From contig NZ_BAABAQ010000008.1 of NCBI RefSeq assembly GCF_039537505.1, positions 310,001 through 374,000 on the forward strand: a stretch of DNA of 64,000 nucleotides, written 5' to 3'. Below, one piece after another: positions 1 through 7,334 of the stretch (positions within the stretch are counted from its first letter, which is position 1; the number at the start of each line of letters is the position of its first letter). The DNA comes from Streptosporangium oxazolinicum (GTDB lineage: Bacteria > Actinomycetota > Actinomycetes > Streptosporangiales > Streptosporangiaceae). The notes under the pieces are model-generated. The model did no database searches. It saw only the letters and a program-made list of their open reading frames with translations, and had not been told where the DNA came from. Position numbers and translations under genes: made by a program.

Positions 1-1
1 C

Positions 2-235
2 GGTACGGGGCACTCCTCGGCCAGGAACCGCTTTCGCGGAATCGTGACTGAAGTGATCAAGGACGCGGTGATGGCCCAGGTGGAGATCGCCGCGGGCCCG
101 TACCGGGTGGTGTCGCTGATGAGCCGCCAGGCCGCCGACGAGCTGGGCCTGGAGGTGGGGGTGACGGCGGTCGCCGTGATCAAGTCCACCAACGTGGTCG
201 TGGAGATCGCCGACCACGTTCGTACGACGAGTTGA
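2..235 (+). CDS. Mop/TOBE-domain molybdate-binding protein (5' end outside the window)
   Basis: The reading frame is open from the left edge, so the start and any N-terminal domain lie outside. The visible 77 residues form one TOBE/Mop fold: SARNRFRG, then a valine-rich strand and EIADHV near the C-terminus. Mop-type domains bind molybdate or tungstate oxyanions. The frame stops 7 nt before a ModB-type permease, so it is probably the first visible member of a mod operon. It may be a free molbindin or the C-terminal part of a helix-turn-helix/TOBE regulator; the missing N-terminus would decide. The GTG at 44 lies inside the domain and is unlikely to be the true start. Confidence 0.8.
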   Translation, partial: GTGHSSARNRFRGIVTEVIKDAVMAQVEIAAGPYRVVSLMSRQAADELGLEVGVTAVAVIKSTNVVVEIADHVRTTS

Positions 236-242
236 CGGCGCC

Positions 243-1046
243 GTGAGCGGTCCGTCCGGTGGAGTGGCGGGACGCCTGCCCTGGGTGCTGGTGCTGCCCG
301 CCGTGGCGGGCATGGTCTTCCTGACGCTGCCGCTGGCCGGACTGCTGGTGCGCGCCCCCTGGTCCACCCTGGTGGAGAGGCTGGGCGAGCCTCGGGTACT
401 GGAGGCGCTGCGCCTGTCGCTGGTGACCGCGACCGTGGCCACGCTGGTGTGCCTGCTGCTCGGCGTGCCGCTGGCGTGGCTGCTGGCCCGTGTCGTCTTC
501 CCCGGCCGCCGCCTGGTGCGGGCGCTGGTCACCGTCCCCCTCGTGCTGCCCCCGGTGGTCGGCGGGGTCGCCCTGCTGCTCGTCCTGGGGCGGCGCGGCC
601 TGGTCGGCCAGTGGCTGGACTCCACCTTCGGCGTCACCCTGCCGTTCACCACGGCCGGGGTCGTCGTCGCCGAGACGTTCGTCGCCATGCCGTTCCTGGT
701 CATCAGCGTCGAGGGCGCGCTGCGCGCCGCCGACCCGCGCTTCGAGGAGGCCGCCGCGACGCTGGGCGCCTCGCGCTGGACCATCTTCCGCCGCGTCACC
801 CTGCCCCTGATCGCCCCCGGCGTCGTCGCGGGAGCCGTGCTGTGCTGGGCCCGCGCGCTGGGCGAGTTCGGGGCCACCATCACCTTCGCCGGAAACTTCC
901 CCGGCCAGACCCAGACCATGCCGCTGGCGGTGTATCTCGCCCTGGAGACCGAACCCGAGGCGGCGATCGTGCTCAGTCTCGTCCTGCTCGCCGTCTCGGT
1001 GGTCATCCTGGCCAGCCTGCGCGACCGGTGGGTGAGCGGCCCGTGA
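243..1046 (+). CDS. modB: Molybdate ABC transporter permease ModB
   Basis: This 267-residue inner-membrane permease has about six hydrophobic segments. The cytoplasmic coupling loop EEAAATLGASRWTIFRRVTLP (about residues 161-181) is the EAA motif that contacts the ATPase. The region around FGATITFAGNFPGQTQTMPL is typical of ModB/CysT-type oxyanion permeases. It starts 7 nt after the Mop protein and its stop overlaps the modC start (GTGA), so the genes are co-transcribed. No periplasmic ModA lies between Mop and ModB, where it often sits in actinomycetes; it may be upstream of the window. A sulfate or tungstate permease is possible, but the Mop neighbour favours molybdate. Confidence 0.85.
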   Translation: MSGPSGGVAGRLPWVLVLPAVAGMVFLTLPLAGLLVRAPWSTLVERLGEPRVLEALRLSLVTATVATLVCLLLGVPLAWLLARVVFPGRRLVRALVTVPLVLPPVVGGVALLLVLGRRGLVGQWLDSTFGVTLPFTTAGVVVAETFVAMPFLVISVEGALRAADPRFEEAAATLGASRWTIFRRVTLPLIAPGVVAGAVLCWARALGEFGATITFAGNFPGQTQTMPLAVYLALETEPEAAIVLSLVLLAVSVVILASLRDRWVSGP

Positions 1047-2074
1047 CCCTGGACGCCCACCTCGTCGTCACCCGGCCCCGCTTCCGCCTGGACATCGAAC
1101 TGGAGGTCGCCGCCGGTCAGGTCGTCGCGCTGCTCGGCCCCAACGGCGCGGGCAAGACCACCGCGCTGCGCGCGCTGGCCGGGCTCACCGCCCTGTCCGG
1201 CGGGCGGATCCTCCTGGACGGCGAGGCGCTGCACACCCTGGCGTCCGAACGCCGCCCGATCGGCATGGTCTTCCAGGACTACCTGCTCTTCCCGCACCTG
1301 TCCGCCCTGGACAACGTCGCCTTCGGACCCCGCTGCAAGGGTGCTTCCAAAGCCGAGGCGCGGCGCGGTGCCGCCGCCTGGCTGGAGCGCGTCGGCCTGG
1401 CCGGGTACGTCGCGGCGAAACCCCGGCAGCTGTCGGGCGGTCAGGCCCAGCGCGTCGCCCTGGCCCGCGCCCTCGCCGTGGGGCCCCGCCTGCTGCTGCT
1501 GGACGAGCCGCTGGCCGCCCTCGACGCCCACACCCGCCTGGAGATCCGCTCGCAGCTCCGCCGCCACCTGGCCGACTTCGGCGGCGCGACCGTCCTGGTC
1601 ACCCACGATCCCCTGGACGCCATGGTGCTCGCCGACCAGCTGGTCGTCATCGAGAACGGCGCCATCGTGCAGCGCGGCACCCCCGCGGAGGTCGCCCGGC
1701 GCCCGCGCACCGACTACGTCGCCCGTCTGGTCGGCCTCAACCTCTACCGAGGCCTCGCCGCCGGACGACAGGTCACCGTCGGCGAGGTGGGTTTCAGCGT
1801 CGCCGAGCATCTGGACGGTCCCGCGTTCGTCGCCTTCAGGCCCGGCGCGGTCGCGCTCTACCGGACCCGCCCGGACGGTACCCCGCGCAATCTCTGGGAG
1901 GCCACGATCGAGGGCATCGAACGGCACGGCGACAACGTCCGCATCCACCTGGAGGGGCCGATAACCGCCTCGGCGGACGTCACCCCCGCCGCCGTCGCGG
2001 ATCTCGACCTGACCCCGGGACAGCGGATCTGGGCTGCCGTCAAGGCCACCGAGACGCACGCCTACCCCGCCTGA
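1043..2074 (+). CDS. modC: Molybdate ABC transporter ATP-binding protein ModC
   Basis: This 343-residue ATPase energises molybdate import with ModB. Visible motifs in order: Walker A GPNGAGKTT (about residue 33), Q-loop VFQDYLLFP, signature LSGGQAQR, Walker B LLLLDEPLAALD, and switch His in VTHDP. A C-terminal TOBE-like regulatory domain follows from about residue 235. The GTG at 1043 is chosen because it overlaps the modB stop in GTGA and begins the ABC fold directly; earlier in-frame starts lie inside modB. A short hairpin about 35 nt after the stop ends the operon. Confidence 0.88.
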   Translation: MTLDAHLVVTRPRFRLDIELEVAAGQVVALLGPNGAGKTTALRALAGLTALSGGRILLDGEALHTLASERRPIGMVFQDYLLFPHLSALDNVAFGPRCKGASKAEARRGAAAWLERVGLAGYVAAKPRQLSGGQAQRVALARALAVGPRLLLLDEPLAALDAHTRLEIRSQLRRHLADFGGATVLVTHDPLDAMVLADQLVVIENGAIVQRGTPAEVARRPRTDYVARLVGLNLYRGLAAGRQVTVGEVGFSVAEHLDGPAFVAFRPGAVALYRTRPDGTPRNLWEATIEGIERHGDNVRIHLEGPITASADVTPAAVADLDLTPGQRIWAAVKATETHAYPA

Positions 2075-2109
2075 ACCCCGAGGCCCACGTCCCGGCTCCT
2101 GGGAACCCC

Positions 2110-2127
2110 CCCGTTCCTCTGAACGGG
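2110..2127 (+). terminator. Hairpin after modC
   Basis: A 7-bp perfect stem (CCCGTTC/GAACGGG) with a CTCT loop lies 35 nt after the modC stop, with no U-tract. It is the only clear hairpin in the 187-nt gap before the next gene. Confidence 0.45.
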
Positions 2128-2261
2128 CTGCCGCCTCTTTCCGGCCGGTGGACCTATCACGCCGCTCACCCGTACGACACCTCACGGTGCCGCCGTCACC
2201 CGCGTGGCGGCCCGAGCCACCACGGGTCGCGGGGGCACAATGGCGTGAGGGGGGATGATCT

Positions 2262-3119
2262 ATGCACGTCGCTGTACTCGGGATGGGCATGATGGGGCGG
2301 GCGCTGGCCCGGCGGCTGTTGACGCGCGGGTTCCAGGTCACGGTGTGGAACCGCACACCGGGGCGGGCGGAGGAGGTGGTCGGCCTCGGCGCCGTCGAGG
2401 CGGCCTCGCCCGCCGAGGCCGCGCGGGGGGCCGACGGGGTGCTGATGTCCCTCGCCGACGACCGGGCGGTTCGCGATGTGATGTCCCAGCTGACCGGGAT
2501 CGGCTCCGACGGGCTCGTCGTGGCCGACATGAGCACCGTCGCCCCGGACACGACCCGCGCGCTGCGGGACATGGCGCCCGGGGGCCGGTTCGTGGCCGCG
2601 CCCATCATCGGCTGGCCACCGGCCGTCGCCGACGGGCAGGCCTCGGTCCTGCTGGGGGGCGAACGTGACATCGCCGACGTGCTGAAGCCGGTGTGGGCGG
2701 AGGTGTTCGCCTCCTACTCCTACTGCGGCCGGGACCCCGGTGCGGCGCTCGCCTTCAAGCTGCTGAACAACTACCTGCTCATGGCGGGGATCGCCGCGCT
2801 CTCCGAGGTGGCCGCCACCGGTCTGGCGGTGGGCCTCGACGAGACGCTGCTGCACGACTTCTTCCTCAGCTGGCCCACCGTCGCGCCCGCCCTGCACAAC
2901 CGGGTCGACGACATCCTGGGCGGCGGCCACCGAGGGTGGTTCACGACGAGGCTCGCCGCCAAGGACGTGCGGCTCGCCTCCGAGCTGGCGGCGTCGGCCG
3001 GTCTCGACCTGCCGATCGCCCGGCTGGTCGAGCGGCGCTACGAGGAGGCGGCCGAGCGTGGCTGGGGCGACGCGGACATCGGCGCGATCGTCGAGCTGCT
3101 GCGCGGGAAGTCGAGCTAG
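2262..3119 (+). CDS. NAD(P)-dependent oxidoreductase of the 3-hydroxyisobutyrate dehydrogenase / imine reductase superfamily
   Basis: The 285-residue protein begins directly with a Rossmann dinucleotide fold: VAVLGMGMMGRALARRL, with WNRTPGRAEE as the second strand (Asn-Arg-Thr suggests NADPH preference). The C-terminal helical domain contains the conserved KLLNNYLLMAG segment, whose Lys is catalytic in beta-hydroxyacid dehydrogenases. The middle segment FVAAPIIGWPPAVADGQ resembles family members with unassigned substrates rather than authentic HIBADH, which has a different substrate loop there. Substrate is unknown. It is an isolated gene with a convergent neighbour downstream. Confidence 0.82.
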   Translation: MHVAVLGMGMMGRALARRLLTRGFQVTVWNRTPGRAEEVVGLGAVEAASPAEAARGADGVLMSLADDRAVRDVMSQLTGIGSDGLVVADMSTVAPDTTRALRDMAPGGRFVAAPIIGWPPAVADGQASVLLGGERDIADVLKPVWAEVFASYSYCGRDPGAALAFKLLNNYLLMAGIAALSEVAATGLAVGLDETLLHDFFLSWPTVAPALHNRVDDILGGGHRGWFTTRLAAKDVRLASELAASAGLDLPIARLVERRYEEAAERGWGDADIGAIVELLRGKSS

Positions 3120-3266
3120 GGCGCACCGCACCGCTCCGGTCGGCGGTGGGGACGGGCGACGACCACGGTCACTCCCTCTGGTCACCTCTCCCGTGTCGCC
3201 CCCGCCCGGCCGGGACCTTCCCGGTCACCACCTCCCGGCCGCCCCCCCACCCGCCGGGATCCCCGG

Positions 3267-3779
3267 TCACGACCCGTTCGGGAGGCCGGTGCGCCCGTAC
3301 ACGACGAGGGCCCAGGCGAGGCAGCCGAAGGCGGCCACGCACGCCAGCGTGCGGATGAGGTTCCAGCGGACCCACGCCGCTTCGAACCGCTCGCGCACCG
3401 CCGCGAGGTCGGTGATGCGGTCGGGGTCCCCGGCCGCGTCGAGCGCGGTGTTGAGCGGCACGTGGATCACCATCGTGATGACGAGCATCACCACGTACAG
3501 GACGAGCGCGGCCACGATCCAGGGCAGCACCGGCCGCCCGTCCTCCCGGAGGTGGAGCACCGCGGCGAGGGCGGTCAGCACCAGCGCGCCGCCGAAGCAG
3601 ACGGCGAACCAGCCGTTGAGGATCGCTATGTTGATCTGCTGCATCGTGCTGATGAGGGTCCGGTCGTCCGTCCGGGCCAGGCCGGGCATGACGGAGCAGG
3701 TGTAGGCGTAGAAGAGACCCGCTACGAGTCCCATGGTGATGATCGCCGCGATCAGCGCGACGCCTCGGAAGACCAACAT
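3267..3779 (-). CDS. DUF1772 (anthrone-oxygenase-like) integral membrane protein
   Basis: This 170-residue protein has four predicted membrane segments: residues about 5-27, 53-75, 87-105 and 141-163. The sequence VHVPLNTALDAAGDP plus RFEAAWVRWNLIRTL is the DUF1772 signature. Members are linked to anthrone oxidation in polyketide pathways, but most bacterial copies have no proven role. The ATG at 3779 is chosen because AAGGAG precedes it; the frame upstream of it overlaps the next gene in a nonsense frame. It lies 98 nt downstream of the NmrA-type gene on the same strand and may share its transcript. Confidence 0.82.
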   Translation of the reverse strand: MLVFRGVALIAAIITMGLVAGLFYAYTCSVMPGLARTDDRTLISTMQQINIAILNGWFAVCFGGALVLTALAAVLHLREDGRPVLPWIVAALVLYVVMLVITMVIHVPLNTALDAAGDPDRITDLAAVRERFEAAWVRWNLIRTLACVAAFGCLAWALVVYGRTGLPNGS

Positions 3780-3877
3780 CACATTCTCCTTGCTTGTCGT
3801 GGGAACCCCGATGGCGGCGGGCGGGTCGTGATCACCGCCCGGTGCCTGGTGACCGTAGAGGGGGTGGGACGCGTGCG

Positions 3878-4717
3878 CTAGCCGTTCCAGACCCCGGTGG
3901 CGGCGGCGTCCCGCGCGTAGTCGCCGAAATCGCGGGGTTCCCGGCCGAGGGCGCGCTGGACGCCGTCGCTCAGGTGGGCGTTGCGGCCGTCCAGGACGGT
4001 GGTGAACAGCTTGGCCAGCTGCACGGCGTACTCGGCCGGTATGCCGTGCTCGACCGCCCCGGCCACGTACTCCTCGACGGAGATCGGCACGTAGTGGATC
4101 TCCCTGCCGGTCGCCTTGGAGATCTCCGCGGCGGCGTCGGCGAAGGTCAGCAACCGGGGACCGGTCAGCTCGTAGAGCTCGCCCGCGTGTCCGTCCTCGG
4201 TGAGCGCCGCGACCGCGACGTCCGCGATGTCGTCGGCGTCGACGAACGGCTCGGCCACGTCCTTCGCCGGGAGCGCGATCTCGCCGGAGAGGACCGGCTC
4301 CAGCAGGTAGTCCTCGGTGAAGTTCTGCGAGAACCAGGACGTCCGTACGATCGTCCACTCGACCCCGGACTCCTGGACCGTCCGCTCGCTCAACCGGGCC
4401 TCCTCCTCACCCCGGCCGGACAGGAGCACCAGCCGCCGGACACCGCTCTCGACCGCCCGCGAGACGAACGAGTGGACCGTCTCCACCGCACCGGGGAACG
4501 CCAGATCCGGGTAGTAGACGACATACACCGACGTCACATCCCGCAGCGCGGGTCCCCACGTCCTCTGGTTCTCCCAATCGAACGGCGGCTTCCCGGAGCG
4601 GGAGCCGACCCGCACCGGCAGGCCGCGCGCGGTGAGCCGCTCCACCACGCGACGGCCGGTCTTGCCGGTGCCGCCGAGGACCAATGTCGTGTTCTGCTGC
4701 TGCGTGTTCTTCGTCAT
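3878..4717 (-). CDS. NmrA/SDR-family NAD(P)-binding protein
   Basis: The 279-residue protein has an atypical short-chain-reductase Rossmann fold: TTLVLGGTGKTGRRVVERL at residues about 9-27, then VRVGSRSGKPPFDW. The lack of the usual YxxxK and the segment EWTIVRTSWFSQNF match NmrA-like, nitrogen-regulator or azoreductase-type members that sense or use NAD(P). The ATG at 4717 is preferred because the earlier frame would overlap the divergent AraC control region. It lies head to head with the AraC gene, a common pairing in which the regulator controls the reductase. Substrate is unknown. Confidence 0.82.
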   Translation of the reverse strand: MTKNTQQQNTTLVLGGTGKTGRRVVERLTARGLPVRVGSRSGKPPFDWENQRTWGPALRDVTSVYVVYYPDLAFPGAVETVHSFVSRAVESGVRRLVLLSGRGEEEARLSERTVQESGVEWTIVRTSWFSQNFTEDYLLEPVLSGEIALPAKDVAEPFVDADDIADVAVAALTEDGHAGELYELTGPRLLTFADAAAEISKATGREIHYVPISVEEYVAGAVEHGIPAEYAVQLAKLFTTVLDGRNAHLSDGVQRALGREPRDFGDYARDAAATGVWNG

Positions 4718-4774
4718 ACGAACAGTGAACCGGCCAGGCGTGAGACGAACCATGGTTGAGAAGCGCAATTCCAT

Positions 4775-4802
4775 GTTTCAGCGTCTACGTTTCAGCGTCT
4801 AC
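4775..4802. repeat. Perfect 14-bp tandem duplication upstream of the AraC gene
   Basis: GTTTCAGCGTCTAC occurs twice without a gap, ending 9 nt before the chosen AraC start and lying in the divergent promoter region. It could be a regulator site or a recent duplication that created a promoter. If translation began at ATG 4773, the duplication would be coding. Confidence 0.8.
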
Positions 4803-4811
4803 AGTGAGGGC

Positions 4812-5795
4812 GTGGACGCACTCACCGACTTGCTGGACGGTCCGAGGGCCAGGGGAGCGTTCCTGCTCCGCTCGGTCCTGGCCCCACCCTGGTCCCTGCG
4901 GATCCAGGACCGGGCGCCGCTCGCCCTCACGGCCATGGTGCGGGGCGAGGCGTGGGTGGTCCTCGACGACGGCGACCCGGTGCGCCTGGGCCCCGGGGAC
5001 GTCGCGATCGTCCTCGGCCCCGATCCCTACACGATCGCCTGCGATCCGGCCACACCACCCGACGTGGTGATCCATCCGGGCCAGCACTGCACCACCCTCG
5101 ACGGGCGAAGCCTCGCCCAGGAGATGGACCTGGGCGTCCGCACCTGGGGCAACAGCCCCGACGGGTCGGCGGTGCTCCTCACCGGCGCCTACCAGATGCG
5201 CGGGGAGATCAGCCGCCGTCTGCTGGAGGCGCTGCCCCCGCTGCTGGTCCTCCCCGGGGACGCCTGGGACTGCCCCATCATCCCGCTGCTCGGCGACGAG
5301 ATCGTCAAGGACGAGCCGGGGCAGGAGGCCGTTCTCGACCGGCTGCTCGACCTGCTGCTCATCGCCGTCCTGCGGGCCTGGTTCTCCCGCCCGGAGGCCG
5401 GTGCCCCCGCCTGGTACCGCGCCCACAGCGACCCCGTGGTGGGTAAGGCCCTGCGCATGCTGCACAACAACCCGGCCCACCCCTGGACGGTGGCGACGCT
5501 GGCCGCCGGGACCGGTGTCTCCCGCGCGGCCCTGGCCCGCCGCTTCACCGAGCTGGTGGGCGAGCCGCCCATGGCGTTCCTCACCGGCTGGCGGCTGGCC
5601 ATGGCCGCCGACCTGCTGCGCGAGACCGACGCCACGGTCGGCGCGGTGGCCACGCAGGTCGGCTACGGCAGCGCGTTCGCGCTCAGCGCCGCCTTCAAGC
5701 GCGAACGCGGCATCAGCCCTCAGGAGCACCGCGCCGGGGTTCGGGGACTCCGGAGTCCCCGGCGTGACCACGCGGTCGGCGCGCTCGCGCGGTAG
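4812..5795 (+). CDS. AraC-family transcriptional regulator with N-terminal cupin-type sensor
   Basis: The 327-residue regulator has a cupin-like ligand domain (residues about 1-185, with VRGEAWVVLDDGDPVRLGPGDVAIV). A C-terminal AraC domain with two helix-turn-helix motifs follows, seen in HPWTVATLAAGTGVSRAALA and VGAVATQVGYGSAFALSAAFKR. GTG 4812 is chosen because it opens the cupin domain. The tandem 14-mer just upstream gives no clear ribosome site, so leaderless initiation is possible; ATG 4773 is an alternative adding 13 residues. Divergent to the NmrA/DUF1772 pair, which it probably controls. Confidence 0.85.
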   Translation: MDALTDLLDGPRARGAFLLRSVLAPPWSLRIQDRAPLALTAMVRGEAWVVLDDGDPVRLGPGDVAIVLGPDPYTIACDPATPPDVVIHPGQHCTTLDGRSLAQEMDLGVRTWGNSPDGSAVLLTGAYQMRGEISRRLLEALPPLLVLPGDAWDCPIIPLLGDEIVKDEPGQEAVLDRLLDLLLIAVLRAWFSRPEAGAPAWYRAHSDPVVGKALRMLHNNPAHPWTVATLAAGTGVSRAALARRFTELVGEPPMAFLTGWRLAMAADLLRETDATVGAVATQVGYGSAFALSAAFKRERGISPQEHRAGVRGLRSPRRDHAVGALAR

Positions 5796-5906
5796 GTCCC
5801 GGCGGGCTTGACGGTACGGGGACCGGTGGCCGGCGCGCCCGGAGACTCCGTGGCCGTCGTGGCCGTTGAGGCCGTCGAGGGCGTAAGGGGCCGAGCCGCC
5901 GGAGCC

Positions 5907-6010
5907 GCGTTCACACCGGGCCCGCGACGGGCCGTGTTCACGTCGGGCCCGCGACGGGCCGCGTCATGCCGAGTCCGCCACGGGCCGCGTTCACGCCGGG
6001 GCCGCGACGG
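5907..6010. repeat. Four degenerate 27-bp tandem repeats abutting a stop codon
   Basis: Units start at 5907, 5934, 5961 and 5987, each built on GCGTTCACxCCGGGCCCGCG with minor changes. The array ends at the base next to the stop codon (6011-6013) of the minus-strand membrane protein. Confidence 0.8.
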
Positions 6011-6955
6011 TCAGAACAGCCAGTCGAGCAGGCCGCCGCCCCCGCCGCCGCCCGAGTTGTTGTTCGATCCGCTGTCCTGCTGCTGCGGCGGCGGCGGTGC
6101 CGTCGTCGGCTGCTGGCTCGGCGCGGCGCTCTCGGTGGGGGCCTGGCTCGTCGGCGAGGGCTCGGGCGCGGGTTCGGAGGAGCTGACCCTCGGCCGGGAA
6201 TCCGAATTCTCCAGGGAGGTCTCCTCCTGCTCGGCCTCATCGGCGGGCCGCGTCGGGCGGGTCTCCTTCGGCGGGGCGCTGCGGGTCGGCGACGGCCGGG
6301 CGGAGGGCTCCTGGGTCTGGGGGGCCCTGCTGGGAGCGGTCGTCGGCTCGTCGGCCGTGGTCGGCTCGTCGGACGGTCCCGCCGTCTCCTCCTCGGGCGA
6401 GGGCGTCGGCGTCTCGGAGGGGATCTTCGGCAGGTCGGCCACCGAGCACCGCACGCCGGGGGAGCACGTGGCGCCGGTCTGCCCGTCCATGGAGGCGGAG
6501 AGCATCCAGCCGCCCGCGACTCCCGCGATCACGACGCCGCCCACGACCGCCAGCAGGATCCTGCTCTTGCTCTTGCCCTTGCGGCGGCGCTCCTCGTAGG
6601 GGTCGGGGTCCTCCCGCCAGCCCGACCCCAGGAAACCGCGTGACGACGTCGTCTCCTCCTCGTCGCGGTAGAGGGGGCCGTCGGACGTGATGTCGGTGTC
6701 CCCTATCTCGCGACGCTCGTCGAGATAGACCATCTCCCGGGACCCGTCGGCCCGGATGATCTCCCGGGACCCGTCGACGTGGACGATCACCTGGGACCCG
6801 TCGCCCACTGCGGGCTCCGGAAGGTCGATGTCGTCCCATCCGTCCGACAGCACGTCGCCGGCGGGGCGTTCGGGTTCCTGCTGAGCCGGTCCGAGGGGAC
6901 CGGTTTGCTCGCGAGGATCTTCTTCGTATGATCCCTGGATGTCGTCGCGCCCCAC
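6011..6955 (-). CDS. Single-pass membrane protein with Ser/Thr/Pro-rich exported region
   Basis: The 314-residue protein has an acidic cytoplasmic N-terminus (about 1-130), a basic KGKSKSR stop-transfer flank, one membrane helix (about 137-158) and an exported low-complexity tail. The tail holds two cysteines soon after the helix (CSPGVRC) and then Pro/Thr/Ser/Glu-rich sequence ending in a polyglycine stretch and LLDWLF. The cytoplasmic part has an internal repeat, DGSREI/DGSREM/DERREI, at about 58-83. No enzyme domain is seen; the build resembles anchored stalk or sensor proteins. It is divergent from the GH15 gene. Confidence 0.75.
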   Translation of the reverse strand: MGRDDIQGSYEEDPREQTGPLGPAQQEPERPAGDVLSDGWDDIDLPEPAVGDGSQVIVHVDGSREIIRADGSREMVYLDERREIGDTDITSDGPLYRDEEETTSSRGFLGSGWREDPDPYEERRRKGKSKSRILLAVVGGVVIAGVAGGWMLSASMDGQTGATCSPGVRCSVADLPKIPSETPTPSPEEETAGPSDEPTTADEPTTAPSRAPQTQEPSARPSPTRSAPPKETRPTRPADEAEQEETSLENSDSRPRVSSSEPAPEPSPTSQAPTESAAPSQQPTTAPPPPQQQDSGSNNNSGGGGGGGLLDWLF

Positions 6956-7334
6956 GATGACCCTCTCTGACGTAAACCTTGGTCGGGCATCTTAATAGCA
7001 GATCCGACACCGACCTGTCCGAAAAGTTCACATACAGCTGGGAATAATGTGACTTATGTGACCTTGTTGGTGATCAGCGCTGGACCGGGCCATCGCTCCC
7101 TGAGCGGCGGATATCCGGGACGGGGACGAGGTTTCCGTACCGACGGGGAACACCGGACGTCACGCGCGCCGGTAACCGCGGTGAGGGGTCCTGTCGCGTG
7201 GAGAGCGGGGAGGAAAACGCGCGGGTACGCCCGGCCGGGCGAAAGACGTGCCTGAACCCGGCGACCGGGGTAGGAAGGGCGCCTAACGTTCTTCTCCGTT
7301 CGAAGGCGGAGGTCTCCACACCCAAGGAGAACTG
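6956..7334. other. Divergent intergenic region without a gene
   Basis: The 379-bp gap separates the membrane protein (minus) from the GH15 gene (plus) and presumably holds both promoters. Short frames here have no coding look. AAGGAG just before 7335 is the GH15 ribosome site. No confident -10/-35 pair was assigned. Confidence 0.6.

Noticed and set aside
7029..7060. CACAT...ATGTG words as a CRP site before the GH15 gene
   Set aside because: The half sites are everted and the spacing is wrong for TGTGA-N6-TCACA.
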